From an uncultured Bacilli bacterium (GTDB taxonomy: Bacteria > Bacillota_I > Bacilli_A > RF39 > UBA660), in the NCBI GenBank assembly GCA_934167935.1, contig CAKPMH010000035.1:1-9764 (forward strand): a DNA stretch of 9,764 nucleotides, in the 5' to 3' direction. The notes beneath the pieces were generated by a model. The model was not told where the DNA came from and made no database searches. It was given only the letters and a program-made list of their open reading frames with translations. Below, in pieces: positions 1-7,380 of the stretch. Made by a program: the position numbers and the translations under genes. Within the stretch, counting starts at the first letter, position 1. Each line of letters begins with the position of its first letter.

Positions 1-80
1 TAATTAAACTTTTATTAATTTATTAATAATAATTATTTATTATAAAATTTATCATTTCTTTTTCTAGTCTTTCTGTTCAC

Positions 81-264
81 TAATATGTCTAGATACACAT
101 CTCTTTTAATTTCTTCTATAATTACCCACAATGAGAATTTTTGCCACTTGAGGCATTTTTTTTCAATGAACTATTTTAAAACTAATTTTTTTTGTTCTAA
201 ATTGTACCTAAAATTACTTAATATGTCTAAACTCTTTAATACAAACAAAAATGAGAGTTTTCGC
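81..264. repeat. Two diverged copies of one intergenic block
   Basis: TAATATGTCTA occurs at 81-91 and again at 219-229. Each copy is followed in the same order by a CTCTT(T)TAAT-like element, an ACA-rich stretch, and ATGAGA(A/G)TTTT(T/C)GC (131-144 and 251-264). Spacing differs (50 against 32 bases), so the copies have diverged by indels. They could be duplicated gene tails, or the traces of successive insertions at the same place. Seen by eye, without a computed alignment. Confidence 0.4.
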
Positions 265-268
265 TCTC
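244..268 (-). terminator. Weak minus-strand hairpin with T-run
   Basis: Read on the minus strand, GAGAG (268-264), a six-base loop and CTCTC (257-253) form a five-pair stem followed by ATTTTTGTTT. The stem is short, so this is a weak intrinsic terminator at best. It lies downstream of the stronger hairpin at 318-337 for leftward transcripts and could be a back-up. Confidence 0.35.
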
Positions 269-314
269 TTCAGGGGGCTCAACCAAACAAATGTTCTACA
301 TGTCAATTCCTTTT

Positions 315-345
315 AAAAACGGCCTTTTAGAGCCGTTATATTTTT
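315..345 (-). terminator. Bidirectional Rho-independent terminator
   Basis: AACGGC (318-323) pairs with GCCGTT (332-337) around an eight-base loop. On the minus strand the stem runs into five T residues (the last two stem bases plus 317-315). On the plus strand it is followed by ATATTTTTG. It lies about 70 bases past the stop codon of the ATPase/TOPRIM gene, so it most likely ends the ASCH-ATPase transcript and marks the left border of the defence cargo. Confidence 0.7.
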
Positions 346-381
346 GCTTTTACCTTAATAAAATGGTATTTATTAACGTGT

Positions 382-403
382 TGGTACCTAAATGGTACCT
401 AAA
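382..403. repeat. Tandem 11-bp repeat TGGTACCTAAA x2
   Basis: TGGTACCTAAA is present twice without a gap (382-392 and 393-403), immediately after the stop codon of the minus-strand ATPase gene. A related GTACCTAAA sits at 204-212. The period of 11 is about one helical turn, which suits a protein bound to one face, such as integrase arm-type sites. Each unit also contains the palindrome GGTACC. Function is not known. Confidence 0.5.
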
Positions 404-405
404 AT

Positions 406-1635
406 CTATTTTTCATTCATTTCATCTATCAAGTCATTAATTTGTTTTAATAAACCCATCAATTTTTCATCATCGTTTAAATATAAATATCTTATTTCAG
501 ATATATCATATTTTCCTTTATTACCATCTTTAGTTCCAATTCCTAAGAAGTGCTCTAAATCATTTTTTTCATTAGCAGTGATCTTTATTTTCTTAATAGC
601 ATTGGTTTCTATATACTCATTTAAATACTTATGCTTAGGGCTATCCTCATTATCGCAATCATAAATACACAGATTGTTTATTCTTATATCATTTAATATA
701 TTAATATACCATGGTATCATTTCTTTACCATGAGAAATAATACTGCATACATTTTTACTATAATATTTTTCATAATATTTATTTAAATATAAATTAAATA
801 ATTCTTCTTCTATGACACCCTCACCAATTATTACATTGTTTGAAAACAAAGCTTTATAAATTCCATCAAACATAATTGTTTTGAAATATAATTTGTCCTT
901 ATTTTTAATTTTATTATATGAATCCATTATTAACGAATCATCTTCATAACATGCAATACCATCTTTTAAATGGTAATAATAATCAGTACTTTTCAAAGGT
1001 GTTGGTTTTAAATCTTTCATCATGATAATTTCACTACTGTCTTCAACAAAATATTTTAATATTTCTTCAGAATGAGTAGCTATTGCAACCTTAATTCCCC
1101 TATGGGAAATATTATTTAAAGTTTTAGCAATTAAATAATATAGTGACGGATGCAAGTGTGCTTCAGGTTCATCAACTATCAAATATTCATATTTACTATT
1201 ATTATCATCTAAAATATTATCAATCATTATTAATTGTCCTAAAACTCTTTCTCCTGATCCTGCTAAATTCTTGTTATTATTATTTGATTGCATAGAAAAC
1301 TCTATTAATCCTTTATATGATTTAACACTATTCTTCAATTCAACGGATATTCTCTCATTCGTATTACTAATTCGCATTTCAGAAATAATATTATCTATTA
1401 CAGCATTAATATCATCTAATCCTATTAGTTCTGTTATCCATTCTATTAAAGTTGTTTTTTCTGCGCTATTTTTCATATTTTCATCAGGTTTAGTTTCTGA
1501 TTCTACAAATATAACTTTTCCAGTACAAGCTTTATATAATTGTTCTAATTGATATGTTTTTCCCTGGGAATTTGCACCTACAAGTGCAATTCTATTCTTT
1601 TTAGGGCTTTCAAAATAATTCTTTAAATATGACAT
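406..1635 (-). CDS. OLD-family-like ABC ATPase with C-terminal TOPRIM nuclease domain
   Basis: A 409-aa protein predicted to couple an ABC-type ATPase to a metal-dependent TOPRIM nuclease, as in the OLD (overcoming lysogenization defect) family of anti-phage proteins. Walker A is GANSQGKT (residues 20-27), an ABC signature-like GSGERVLGQ lies at about 126-134, Walker B is LIVDEPEAHLHP (152-163), and the H-loop histidine is H188 in ATHSEE. The TOPRIM part begins around 267 with the GEG acidic motif (E272), and has a D-x-D (D326, D328). It is shorter than usual OLD proteins. ATG at 1635 is preferred over an upstream in-frame TTG at 1659, because AGAGGTGG lies five bases before this ATG; the TTG would also overlap the upstream ASCH gene. 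The gene lies 11 bases after ASCH and is probably co-transcribed with it. No UvrD-type helicase partner is present, so it is not a standard Gabija pair. A fused PARIS-type protein is a less likely alternative. Confidence 0.82.
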   Translation of the reverse strand: MSYLKNYFESPKKNRIALVGANSQGKTYQLEQLYKACTGKVIFVESETKPDENMKNSAEKTTLIEWITELIGLDDINAVIDNIISEMRISNTNERISVELKNSVKSYKGLIEFSMQSNNNNKNLAGSGERVLGQLIMIDNILDDNNSKYEYLIVDEPEAHLHPSLYYLIAKTLNNISHRGIKVAIATHSEEILKYFVEDSSEIIMMKDLKPTPLKSTDYYYHLKDGIACYEDDSLIMDSYNKIKNKDKLYFKTIMFDGIYKALFSNNVIIGEGVIEEELFNLYLNKYYEKYYSKNVCSIISHGKEMIPWYINILNDIRINNLCIYDCDNEDSPKHKYLNEYIETNAIKKIKITANEKNDLEHFLGIGTKDGNKGKYDISEIRYLYLNDDEKLMGLLKQINDLIDEMNEK

Positions 1636-1646
1636 GCTACCACCTC

Positions 1647-2021
1647 TTAAATGTTCCAAATACCAAGTTTTCCTTTTATTATTCTATTATCTTCTATTCT
1701 TTTATTATTCTTTAAAACCCAGGCATATCCTGTTCTTTCTTCTTTGTGGCCATAAATGGTTGGGTTTTCTTCAATTATTTTTTTATTAATCTCTTTATTT
1801 AATTCCAAACAATCTATGATTTCAACTTCGCCAAGTATCTTAGATGTAGGATATTCTAGATTTAAATGTTTTACTCTATCCATACCGTCTTTATCAATAC
1901 TTTTTCCTGCATGTATTAATATTTTCCCATGATAATTAGTTTTCCAACTTCTAAATTCATACTTTTTGTATCCAGCTATAATTAAAGTTGCCCATGGTTG
2001 TTTTAAAGTAATTATCTTCAT
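1647..2021 (-). CDS. ASCH-domain (PUA-like) protein
   Basis: A 124-aa protein spanning a single ASCH domain, a PUA-related fold that binds RNA or modified nucleotides. The hallmark region is at the N-terminus: LKQPWATLIIAGYKKYEFRSW (about residues 6-26), including K7, W10, the conserved E22 and R24. It is followed by LIHAGK (35-40) and a GYAWVL strand near the C-terminus. The start is ATG at 2021 with GGAGG six bases upstream. It is the first gene of a leftward pair with the ATPase/TOPRIM gene, and is transcribed divergently from the methyltransferase operon. Some ASCH proteins hydrolyse acetylated cytidine, and PUA-like domains are also found as readers of modified DNA. Which role applies here cannot be told from sequence. 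The pairing with an OLD-like protein suggests a shared defence role, which is inference. Confidence 0.8.
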   Translation of the reverse strand: MKIITLKQPWATLIIAGYKKYEFRSWKTNYHGKILIHAGKSIDKDGMDRVKHLNLEYPTSKILGEVEIIDCLELNKEINKKIIEENPTIYGHKEERTGYAWVLKNNKRIEDNRIIKGKLGIWNI

Positions 2022-2039
2022 AAAAAAACCTCCAAATAT

Positions 2040-2048
2040 ATTGTATCA
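2040..2048 (-). promoter_or_regulatory. Extended -10 for the ASCH-ATPase operon
   Basis: On the minus strand TGATACAAT (TGn plus TACAAT) lies about 19 bases upstream of the ASCH start codon. I see no good -35 box at the right distance. It sits almost back to back with the -35 of the methyltransferase promoter, so the two divergent promoters may compete or be regulated together. Confidence 0.4.
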
Positions 2049-2053
2049 CATCG

Positions 2054-2082
2054 TTGACTAAAATAATTATTCAATGTATAAT
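2054..2082 (+). promoter_or_regulatory. SigmaA-type promoter of the methyltransferase operon
   Basis: TTGACT (2054-2059) and a perfect TATAAT (2077-2082) are separated by exactly 17 bases. Transcription should start near 2089, which puts the first of two 12-bp direct repeats right at the start site. The first gene follows at 2133 with AGGAGG (2122-2127). Confidence 0.75.
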
Positions 2083-2089
2083 AAATTAT

Positions 2090-2122
2090 AGTACATTGCT
2101 AAAATATAACAGTGCATTGCTA
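2090..2122 (+). promoter_or_regulatory. Paired 12-bp direct repeats, candidate operator
   Basis: AGTACATTGCTA (2090-2101) and AGTGCATTGCTA (2111-2122) differ at one base and start 21 bases apart, about two helical turns. They lie between the predicted transcription start and the AGGAGG ribosome binding site, and the second shares its last base with that site. A bound protein could block both transcription and translation. Both contain CATTGC, the complement of GCAATG. Likely binders are one of the methyltransferases or the 107-aa protein encoded at 7471-7794; this is inference. Confidence 0.6.
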
Positions 2123-2132
2123 GGAGGCTATA

Positions 2133-3389
2133 ATGAAAACATTTTATAACAAAAATTACTATAATATAAAAAAAGAAAACGTTGGAATAGAAGAACGATC
2201 TTATAACGAATTTAGTGACTATGAAAAAAAATTAATTGAATTAGCTCAATTTGATAAAAATTACATTTTTGAAGCTTGGACAGCTTTAGGAACAAATATT
2301 GAATTAGGATATTCTACACATGGATTTTTCAGATATTTTGGCAAATTTCCACCAGTTATATCTACTCACTTAATAACAAAATATACTAAAGAAAACGATC
2401 AGGTATTCGATCCAATGTCAGGAAGTGGAACCACTGCTGTAGAAGGTATGTTATTAAATAGAAAAACTATAGTTAATGATATAAATCCCTTATCTGTTCT
2501 ATTAGCAAAAGTTAAAACAACACATATTAATAAAAAAGATATACTAACAAATTTAAATACAATTAAAAAAAATTACAAACCAATTTGTTTAAAAGAATAT
2601 AATTATGAACCCGTTGGACTAAAAGATTATAATCACTGGTTTTTACCTGAAACATGTGATTCATTAAGAGGAATAAAAAAATGTATTGAAGAAATATCCT
2701 CAGAGGAAATCAGAAATTTCTTTTTAGCATGTTTTTGTGCAATTATAAGGCCGGTTTCAAGAGCAACAACTCAGCAAGGAAGATTATTCCTAGATGTTGA
2801 AACCGCAAAAAAAGATGCATTAGATACCTTTGAAAAAAAAGTATTAAAAAATATGGATGCTGTAGATGAGTTGAAAAAGAAAAATAAAGTTACAGTAATA
2901 TCTGAAGATGTACAAAACGGAGATTTTTCACTTTTAAATAATTCTTCAAAATTAATAATTATGCATCCACCATATTTTAATTCATATAAATATAGTTCCA
3001 TCAATTCACTTGAATTATCATGGTTAGATATTAATCATGCTGATATAAGAAAATCTGAAATACGAGAATTTTTTAAAGTTGGTAAGAAAGAAAACGTTGA
3101 TAAATATGTAAATGATATGACATCATCTATTATTAATATCACTAAGACGCTGAAAAAGAATGGATATTTTGCTATTATGATTGGTGATACCATAATAAAA
3201 GATGAATATGTTCCTGTAACAAATTTATTAATTAATAATATAGATAAATCAATACTGTCGATAGAGAAAATAATACTACGTGTTCCAAAATACACAGAAG
3301 CATCTTGGGCAGCAAGTCAGAGAAGAAAAGGAAATAACATAGGTATTAATTTATATGATTTTATTATTATATTTAAGAAGGTGAAATAA
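2133..3389 (+). CDS. DNA methyltransferase 1 (amino-methyltransferase, HPPY motif)
   Basis: A 418-aa S-adenosylmethionine-dependent DNA methyltransferase of the exocyclic-amino (N6-adenine or N4-cytosine) type. GKFPPVISTHLI (70-81) precedes motif I DPMSGSGTT (93-101), which binds the cofactor. VNDINP (114-119) is motif II. Motif IV is LIIMHPPYF (274-282), where histidine replaces the usual D, N or S of the catalytic (D/N/S)PP(Y/F). About 175 residues separate motifs I and IV, room for a target-recognition region, as in alpha-class enzymes. The start is clear: AGGAGG lies five bases before ATG. Its stop overlaps the start of the next methyltransferase gene (TAATG), so the two are translationally coupled. 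With that partner it probably protects one strand each of an asymmetric restriction site. Confidence 0.88.
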   Translation: MKTFYNKNYYNIKKENVGIEERSYNEFSDYEKKLIELAQFDKNYIFEAWTALGTNIELGYSTHGFFRYFGKFPPVISTHLITKYTKENDQVFDPMSGSGTTAVEGMLLNRKTIVNDINPLSVLLAKVKTTHINKKDILTNLNTIKKNYKPICLKEYNYEPVGLKDYNHWFLPETCDSLRGIKKCIEEISSEEIRNFFLACFCAIIRPVSRATTQQGRLFLDVETAKKDALDTFEKKVLKNMDAVDELKKKNKVTVISEDVQNGDFSLLNNSSKLIIMHPPYFNSYKYSSINSLELSWLDINHADIRKSEIREFFKVGKKENVDKYVNDMTSSIINITKTLKKNGYFAIMIGDTIIKDEYVPVTNLLINNIDKSILSIEKIILRVPKYTEASWAASQRRKGNNIGINLYDFIIIFKKVK

Positions 3390-5257
3390 TGATAACAAAT
3401 TTTATTGAAGCAGATACTCATACATCAGAATATTTAATGCATAAATATTGGGCAAGAAAACCGCATAATGTTGTTAATTATTTTTTAAAGAAATATGGAT
3501 TCGAGAATTGTAACATTTTGGATCCATTTATGGGAAGTGGAGTAACAATTAATGAAGCACTAAAAAACAATATGAATCCTACAGGTATAGACATCAATCC
3601 TATTGCAGTAAATATAACATCATCTTTAACAAATAAAATTAATATTAATGATTTTAAAAAAATTGTTGATCCTATTATAAACAAAGCTGAAGATATATGT
3701 AACAATTCTTTTAAAACTTCAGATGGTGAAATTATAAAATATGCAATTCATAGTATCATAGTAAATTGTCCTAATTGCGGTTCCAATAATTCTCCAGAAA
3801 CTTGTAAAAAAGACGGAAGAAAGAGTCTATGTTATAATTGTGAACATCAAATTCATTTCAACCTAGAAAATCTTGTTTCTACAAAAATTATAGGCATTTA
3901 TACTGAAAGTAAAAAATTAATATCAGAGAATAAAGAATTGCTAATACAGGAAGAGCAATCAAACAAAAATATTTTTGGTATTGATTTAAATATATATAAT
4001 TATAAATGTCCAGAAAATAAAAGAATTCTTGCATATAAAGGATTAAAAACAGAAAACTTTTTTACCATTAGAAATTTTTCCATTTTGAGCTATTTAGCTG
4101 ACGAATTTCATAAAATCAAAGATGATAATATTAAAAATTTAGCATTATGTCTGTTAACGGCTTCATCGGCACAATGCTCAAGATTAATACCACATAGAAA
4201 CAACTTAACTACTGGTGGTCCAGCATGGAGTGTTCCTGGATTTTGGGTACCTCAAAACCATCTTGAAACCAATCCGATTATACATATTAAAGCAAGATAT
4301 AAAAAGATATTAAAAGGAATAATGGAAAATTCAAATTTAAAAGCAAAAATCAAACCTGAATTAATAAATGATAATTCAATTAAATTATTGGAAAATTGTT
4401 CTTTACAAAAAAAATTCGATATTGTTTTCCTAGATCCACCATACGGTGATAGTGTACCATATACTGAATTTTCGCATTTTTGGAATAGTTTTTTAAAAAA
4501 AATTCCAAATGTTGATGAAGACATTAGTGTTAGTGATCGTTTACCTAAAAATGAATCTTGGAAACAGTATAAACATAGTCTAGAAAGATTATTCAAAGCC
4601 ATCACTAAAAATATTAATGATAACGCTAAAATAATAATTACTTTTAACAATAATGATCTTAAAGCTTGGAAGGCATTAATTAATCCTTTACAAAAAAATA
4701 AATTTGAATGTATAAGTGTAAATTATCAGATACCGGCAGTAATATCATCAAAAGCTGCTTTTTGTCCAACTTCGAGTTATATTAGCGATATATACTCTGT
4801 TTATAAAAGAAATGATACATGCTCTATAAAAAAAGATATATCAGATATTTGTAATAAACTTATAAAATGTGCATCTTGCAGAAATGGAACCATATATTCG
4901 AGTGTAGTCGATAGAGAATTTATAATTTCAATTTTAGAAAACAACATTGATTGCAGCGTATTAGATGAAAAAAAAGAAATTATTGATTCTTTGTTCATTG
5001 TTGAAGATAAAAAAAATAAAATATTAAAACTAAAAAATGAATATGTGTTGCAAAAATGTGATAGTATAAAAGAATTAATTACGCGATATGTGACTGAACA
5101 AATAAAAAAAGGAGAAACAAGCTTGCAATCAATTTACAAGAAAGTTGCTCCCAAAGTATCTGAATATGGAATTCCAGAATTATATGAATTTAAAACATTA
5201 TTGGATTCTTTTATTATAACTAATGATAAAATATTAGGTATCAAAGATCAGAAATAA
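3389..5257 (+). CDS. DNA methyltransferase 2 with Zn-ribbon insert
   Basis: A 622-aa amino-methyltransferase. It starts with HKYWARKP (18-25), a signature seen in adenine methylases with a Zn-ribbon (COG1743/DUF1156-like). Then come motif I DPFMGSGVT (45-53), motif II GIDINP (66-71), a zinc-binding pair of CxxC motifs (C127/C130 and C148/C151), and the catalytic DPPY (349-352). A further CxxC lies at 494-497. The roughly 300 residues between motifs I and IV, and the C-terminal 150, are candidates for target recognition. The ribosome binding site AAGAAGGTG is inside the end of the preceding gene. The gene's last 17 bases overlap the end of the convergent small nuclease-subunit gene. It probably methylates the strand not covered by methyltransferase 1. 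Confidence 0.88.
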   Translation: MITNFIEADTHTSEYLMHKYWARKPHNVVNYFLKKYGFENCNILDPFMGSGVTINEALKNNMNPTGIDINPIAVNITSSLTNKININDFKKIVDPIINKAEDICNNSFKTSDGEIIKYAIHSIIVNCPNCGSNNSPETCKKDGRKSLCYNCEHQIHFNLENLVSTKIIGIYTESKKLISENKELLIQEEQSNKNIFGIDLNIYNYKCPENKRILAYKGLKTENFFTIRNFSILSYLADEFHKIKDDNIKNLALCLLTASSAQCSRLIPHRNNLTTGGPAWSVPGFWVPQNHLETNPIIHIKARYKKILKGIMENSNLKAKIKPELINDNSIKLLENCSLQKKFDIVFLDPPYGDSVPYTEFSHFWNSFLKKIPNVDEDISVSDRLPKNESWKQYKHSLERLFKAITKNINDNAKIIITFNNNDLKAWKALINPLQKNKFECISVNYQIPAVISSKAAFCPTSSYISDIYSVYKRNDTCSIKKDISDICNKLIKCASCRNGTIYSSVVDREFIISILENNIDCSVLDEKKEIIDSLFIVEDKKNKILKLKNEYVLQKCDSIKELITRYVTEQIKKGETSLQSIYKKVAPKVSEYGIPELYEFKTLLDSFIITNDKILGIKDQK

Positions 5258-5864
5258 GCGCCAAACTAACTATAAGTGAATTAATAAAATCATTTTCTTC
5301 ACCATAGTAATAATGTGGTATACATTTCATAAAATTTTTTTCAGAATTATATATAGTTTCTATTCCAATAATTACGGTATCACTGATATCGTTTTTATTT
5401 TTTGATATTTTATAATGCTCTTTAAATAACATATCAATTTCTTCTTCACTATTTGGAGTTTCACTTCCCCATAGCAGCCCTAAATATGTTTTATATTTCG
5501 AACGCTTTCCCCAATATTTATTATCTGATTTATTTTTAAACATTCTTGCCATAATATCAGTTACTTCAACAGTTTTACTTATTTGAGATTGTTCAATTAA
5601 TTTAGACAAGCTATCTTTAGCTTCTATTATTACAATAGCTTCTAGACTATCATTAATCATTATAATATCAGGTCTTTCTTCTTCTAACTGAAATCTATAT
5701 ACCTCTCCTACATTATTAAATTCATCACTACACATTATACGCTTCCATGGCCCTGCTGTTGGATTGGTAAATATAATTTTCCATTCTGGAATCATTTCTA
5801 TTTTTATCTCAAAAGTCCATCTAGATATTTCTTCGTTTAATCTATTTATTTTTCTTTCTATCAT
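5241..5864 (-). CDS. PD-(D/E)XK nuclease, probable small restriction subunit
   Basis: A 207-aa protein with a canonical PD-(D/E)XK core: R-PD at 64-66, followed by VIIEAKD with E81 and K83. The hydrophobic strands around these residues match the beta-hairpin of restriction endonuclease folds. The start ATG overlaps the stop of the upstream large subunit (ATGA), with GAGGAG before it, so both are made from one transcript in a coupled way. The 3' end overlaps the methyltransferase 2 gene by 17 bases in convergent orientation. I infer that it is the small catalytic subunit of a heterodimeric Type II enzyme whose partner is the 496-aa protein; a free-standing nuclease cannot be excluded. Confidence 0.75.
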   Translation of the reverse strand: MIERKINRLNEEISRWTFEIKIEMIPEWKIIFTNPTAGPWKRIMCSDEFNNVGEVYRFQLEEERPDIIMINDSLEAIVIIEAKDSLSKLIEQSQISKTVEVTDIMARMFKNKSDNKYWGKRSKYKTYLGLLWGSETPNSEEEIDMLFKEHYKISKNKNDISDTVIIGIETIYNSEKNFMKCIPHYYYGEENDFINSLIVSLALISDL

Positions 5865-7351
5865 ATTATCTCCTCATTCTTTAATGATACTGCTACTCCT
5901 TCGTTAAATATAATTAAATCAGTTAATTCAGTCATTAAAGTCATACCTTTATTTTTAGCAAATTGTCCATCAGGTTTTAACACTTGTGAAAACGTTTGAT
6001 GTGGAAAATATACAACAACCATTCTTGGTTTATTATCAAATTTTCCAAATATTGTAGAAAAAGCAGACAATTGTCCTGTATAAGGATCACCAAATAGTCT
6101 TCCTGGTTTAATACTGTTACTTAAATAAACAAAAACAGGTATATTAGGATCAATGTTATTAAATTTATTTTTTAGTCTGGGATATGCCTCAACAATCGAT
6201 TGATACAAATCTGACCATTTATCATACAAATAAATTATATTTTTAGCAGTAGTAATATGATATCTTCCAGAGTTAGTCATAGGGAAATCGTTTATATCCA
6301 TATTAAAGGATATCCTTGGATTCAAAATAGGTGCACTATCAAATAACCTCTTTTGACCATTTATCCAACCGAGCAATTGCTCTTTTTTTGGTGGTTTACC
6401 TGATCCTGCATTATCTGATAGAATATATGCTTTTCTATTGGATATATCATTTTCAAGTAACTGTGCTAATTTATCATATTTTAATAAAGCCTTACCATGT
6501 TGCTTATTTCGAATTGCTTCAGGCAATTGTTCTAATTTTGGCCATATTAACAGTTTATTTTTTAAATCATTATTTGTATTTTTATTTAGAGCATACTTAA
6601 CTAATTCAATGCTTGTAGATTGCTCTTTTAATAATTCTTGTCCAGGTAAATAATCAATCATTCTATCCCATTGTGAAATAACAAAATTCAACATCAATCT
6701 ATATTGTTTTTCAAGATTATTTTCTAATCCATCATATATATTCTTATTATTTACATAATTATTAGTAATTTTAAAAAGTGAAGAAAATAGCAATTCTAAC
6801 CCTTCTCCAGATTCATAACTTTCTACATTATTTTCGTCCGAATAGTGTAATACTACACAAGGTGTGTTGTTTAATATAGTTAGCTTTAAAGCAGCTATAG
6901 TCGGCCAAATCGAATCTCTTCTAATACCACCATCTATATGTTGACCAAATTCACTAATAAAATACCAATATGGTATTTTTGCTTTTGCACTTCCATATTG
7001 TCTTTCACATCTTTGCGTAGCTTGATTCCCTGTAGGAGTAGCTGCAGTTTCTTCTACTGCAAACACTATTTCATTACTTACCGGATCAAAAAGAATAAAA
7101 TCTGGCTTACCCCATTCTAATAAATCTTTTATTTTATCTGGCAACGGATTCCACGATTTATATGATCCATAAACAACTAATTCTATAATATCCTCATCAC
7201 TATAGAATGTATAAAATGGCTGAAATCCATATAAATATTCTTTTTTTATTTTAAATCCGTTTTTCTTAAAATAATTTCCTATATTGTTGCAGCACCAAAC
7301 ACCTTCGTGAAAACTATCTGCCCATACCTCTAAATACTTCTTTCTCATCAT
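5861..7351 (-). CDS. Probable large subunit of a heterodimeric restriction endonuclease
   Basis: A 496-aa protein with a PD-(D/E)XK-like site near its N-terminus: GKPDFILFD (P83, D84), then FAVEET (E100, E101, T102) and the polar run GNQATQR (108-114). The usual lysine after the glutamate is replaced, giving E-x-T/E-E-T in place of E-x-K. The remaining 370 residues show no motif I recognise and may hold the DNA-recognition domain. Two in-frame ATGs (7351 and 7348) follow GGGAGTG; the second has the more usual spacing. It is followed by the 207-aa nuclease with an ATGA overlap. Large plus small nuclease subunits next to two methyltransferases resemble BsrDI/BtsI-like Type IIS systems. The family assignment rests on motifs and context. 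Confidence 0.7.
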   Translation of the reverse strand: MMRKKYLEVWADSFHEGVWCCNNIGNYFKKNGFKIKKEYLYGFQPFYTFYSDEDIIELVVYGSYKSWNPLPDKIKDLLEWGKPDFILFDPVSNEIVFAVEETAATPTGNQATQRCERQYGSAKAKIPYWYFISEFGQHIDGGIRRDSIWPTIAALKLTILNNTPCVVLHYSDENNVESYESGEGLELLFSSLFKITNNYVNNKNIYDGLENNLEKQYRLMLNFVISQWDRMIDYLPGQELLKEQSTSIELVKYALNKNTNNDLKNKLLIWPKLEQLPEAIRNKQHGKALLKYDKLAQLLENDISNRKAYILSDNAGSGKPPKKEQLLGWINGQKRLFDSAPILNPRISFNMDINDFPMTNSGRYHITTAKNIIYLYDKWSDLYQSIVEAYPRLKNKFNNIDPNIPVFVYLSNSIKPGRLFGDPYTGQLSAFSTIFGKFDNKPRMVVVYFPHQTFSQVLKPDGQFAKNKGMTLMTELTDLIIFNEGVAVSLKNEEII

Positions 7352-7380
7352 TACACTCCCTAAAGTTTTATTACGTATTT

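Larger units (their letters stand above)
1..405. other. Non-coding left flank, possible element end
   Basis: I see no convincing gene in these 405 bases. The first 60 bases are almost pure A/T. The open frames on both strands lack a ribosome binding site, and the longest minus-strand one also lacks an ATG or GTG start. What the stretch does hold is a set of short repeats and hairpins, described separately: two diverged copies of one block, a minus-strand hairpin with a T-run, a bidirectional terminator and a tandem 11-bp repeat. GTACCTAAA occurs three times in the same orientation (204-212, 384-392, 395-403). This pattern is compatible with a recombination or attachment region at the edge of a mobile element, but no integrase gene or att core is visible, so that is inference. 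Confidence 0.5.

Noticed and set aside
33..173. Minus-strand open frame of about 46 codons
   Set aside because: It has no ATG or GTG start or ribosome binding site near its beginning. Frames of this size occur by chance; it could be a gene remnant, but nothing supports that.
284..297. LexA-like box on the minus strand (AGAACATTTGTTTG)
   Set aside because: It differs from the Bacillus-type SOS box at two positions and no gene or promoter follows it at a sensible distance.
85..330. 81-codon plus-strand open frame in the left flank
   Set aside because: No ribosome binding site before the ATG, composition like the surrounding non-coding DNA, and it runs through the hairpins and into the terminator at 318-337.
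406..1635. Gabija (GajA) or PARIS as the name for the ATPase
   Set aside because: No UvrD-like helicase gene is adjacent, and the ATPase and TOPRIM spacing fits the general OLD plan better than a fused AriA-AriB. The family beyond OLD-like is left open.
2133..5257. BREX or DISARM methyltransferases
   Set aside because: No PglZ, BrxL, DrmA or DrmB homologue is in the window; the neighbours are two restriction-type nucleases.
6390..6405. GSGK in the large nuclease subunit (residues 316-319) as a Walker A motif
   Set aside because: There is no glycine four residues before the GK and no T or S after it, and no Walker B follows.
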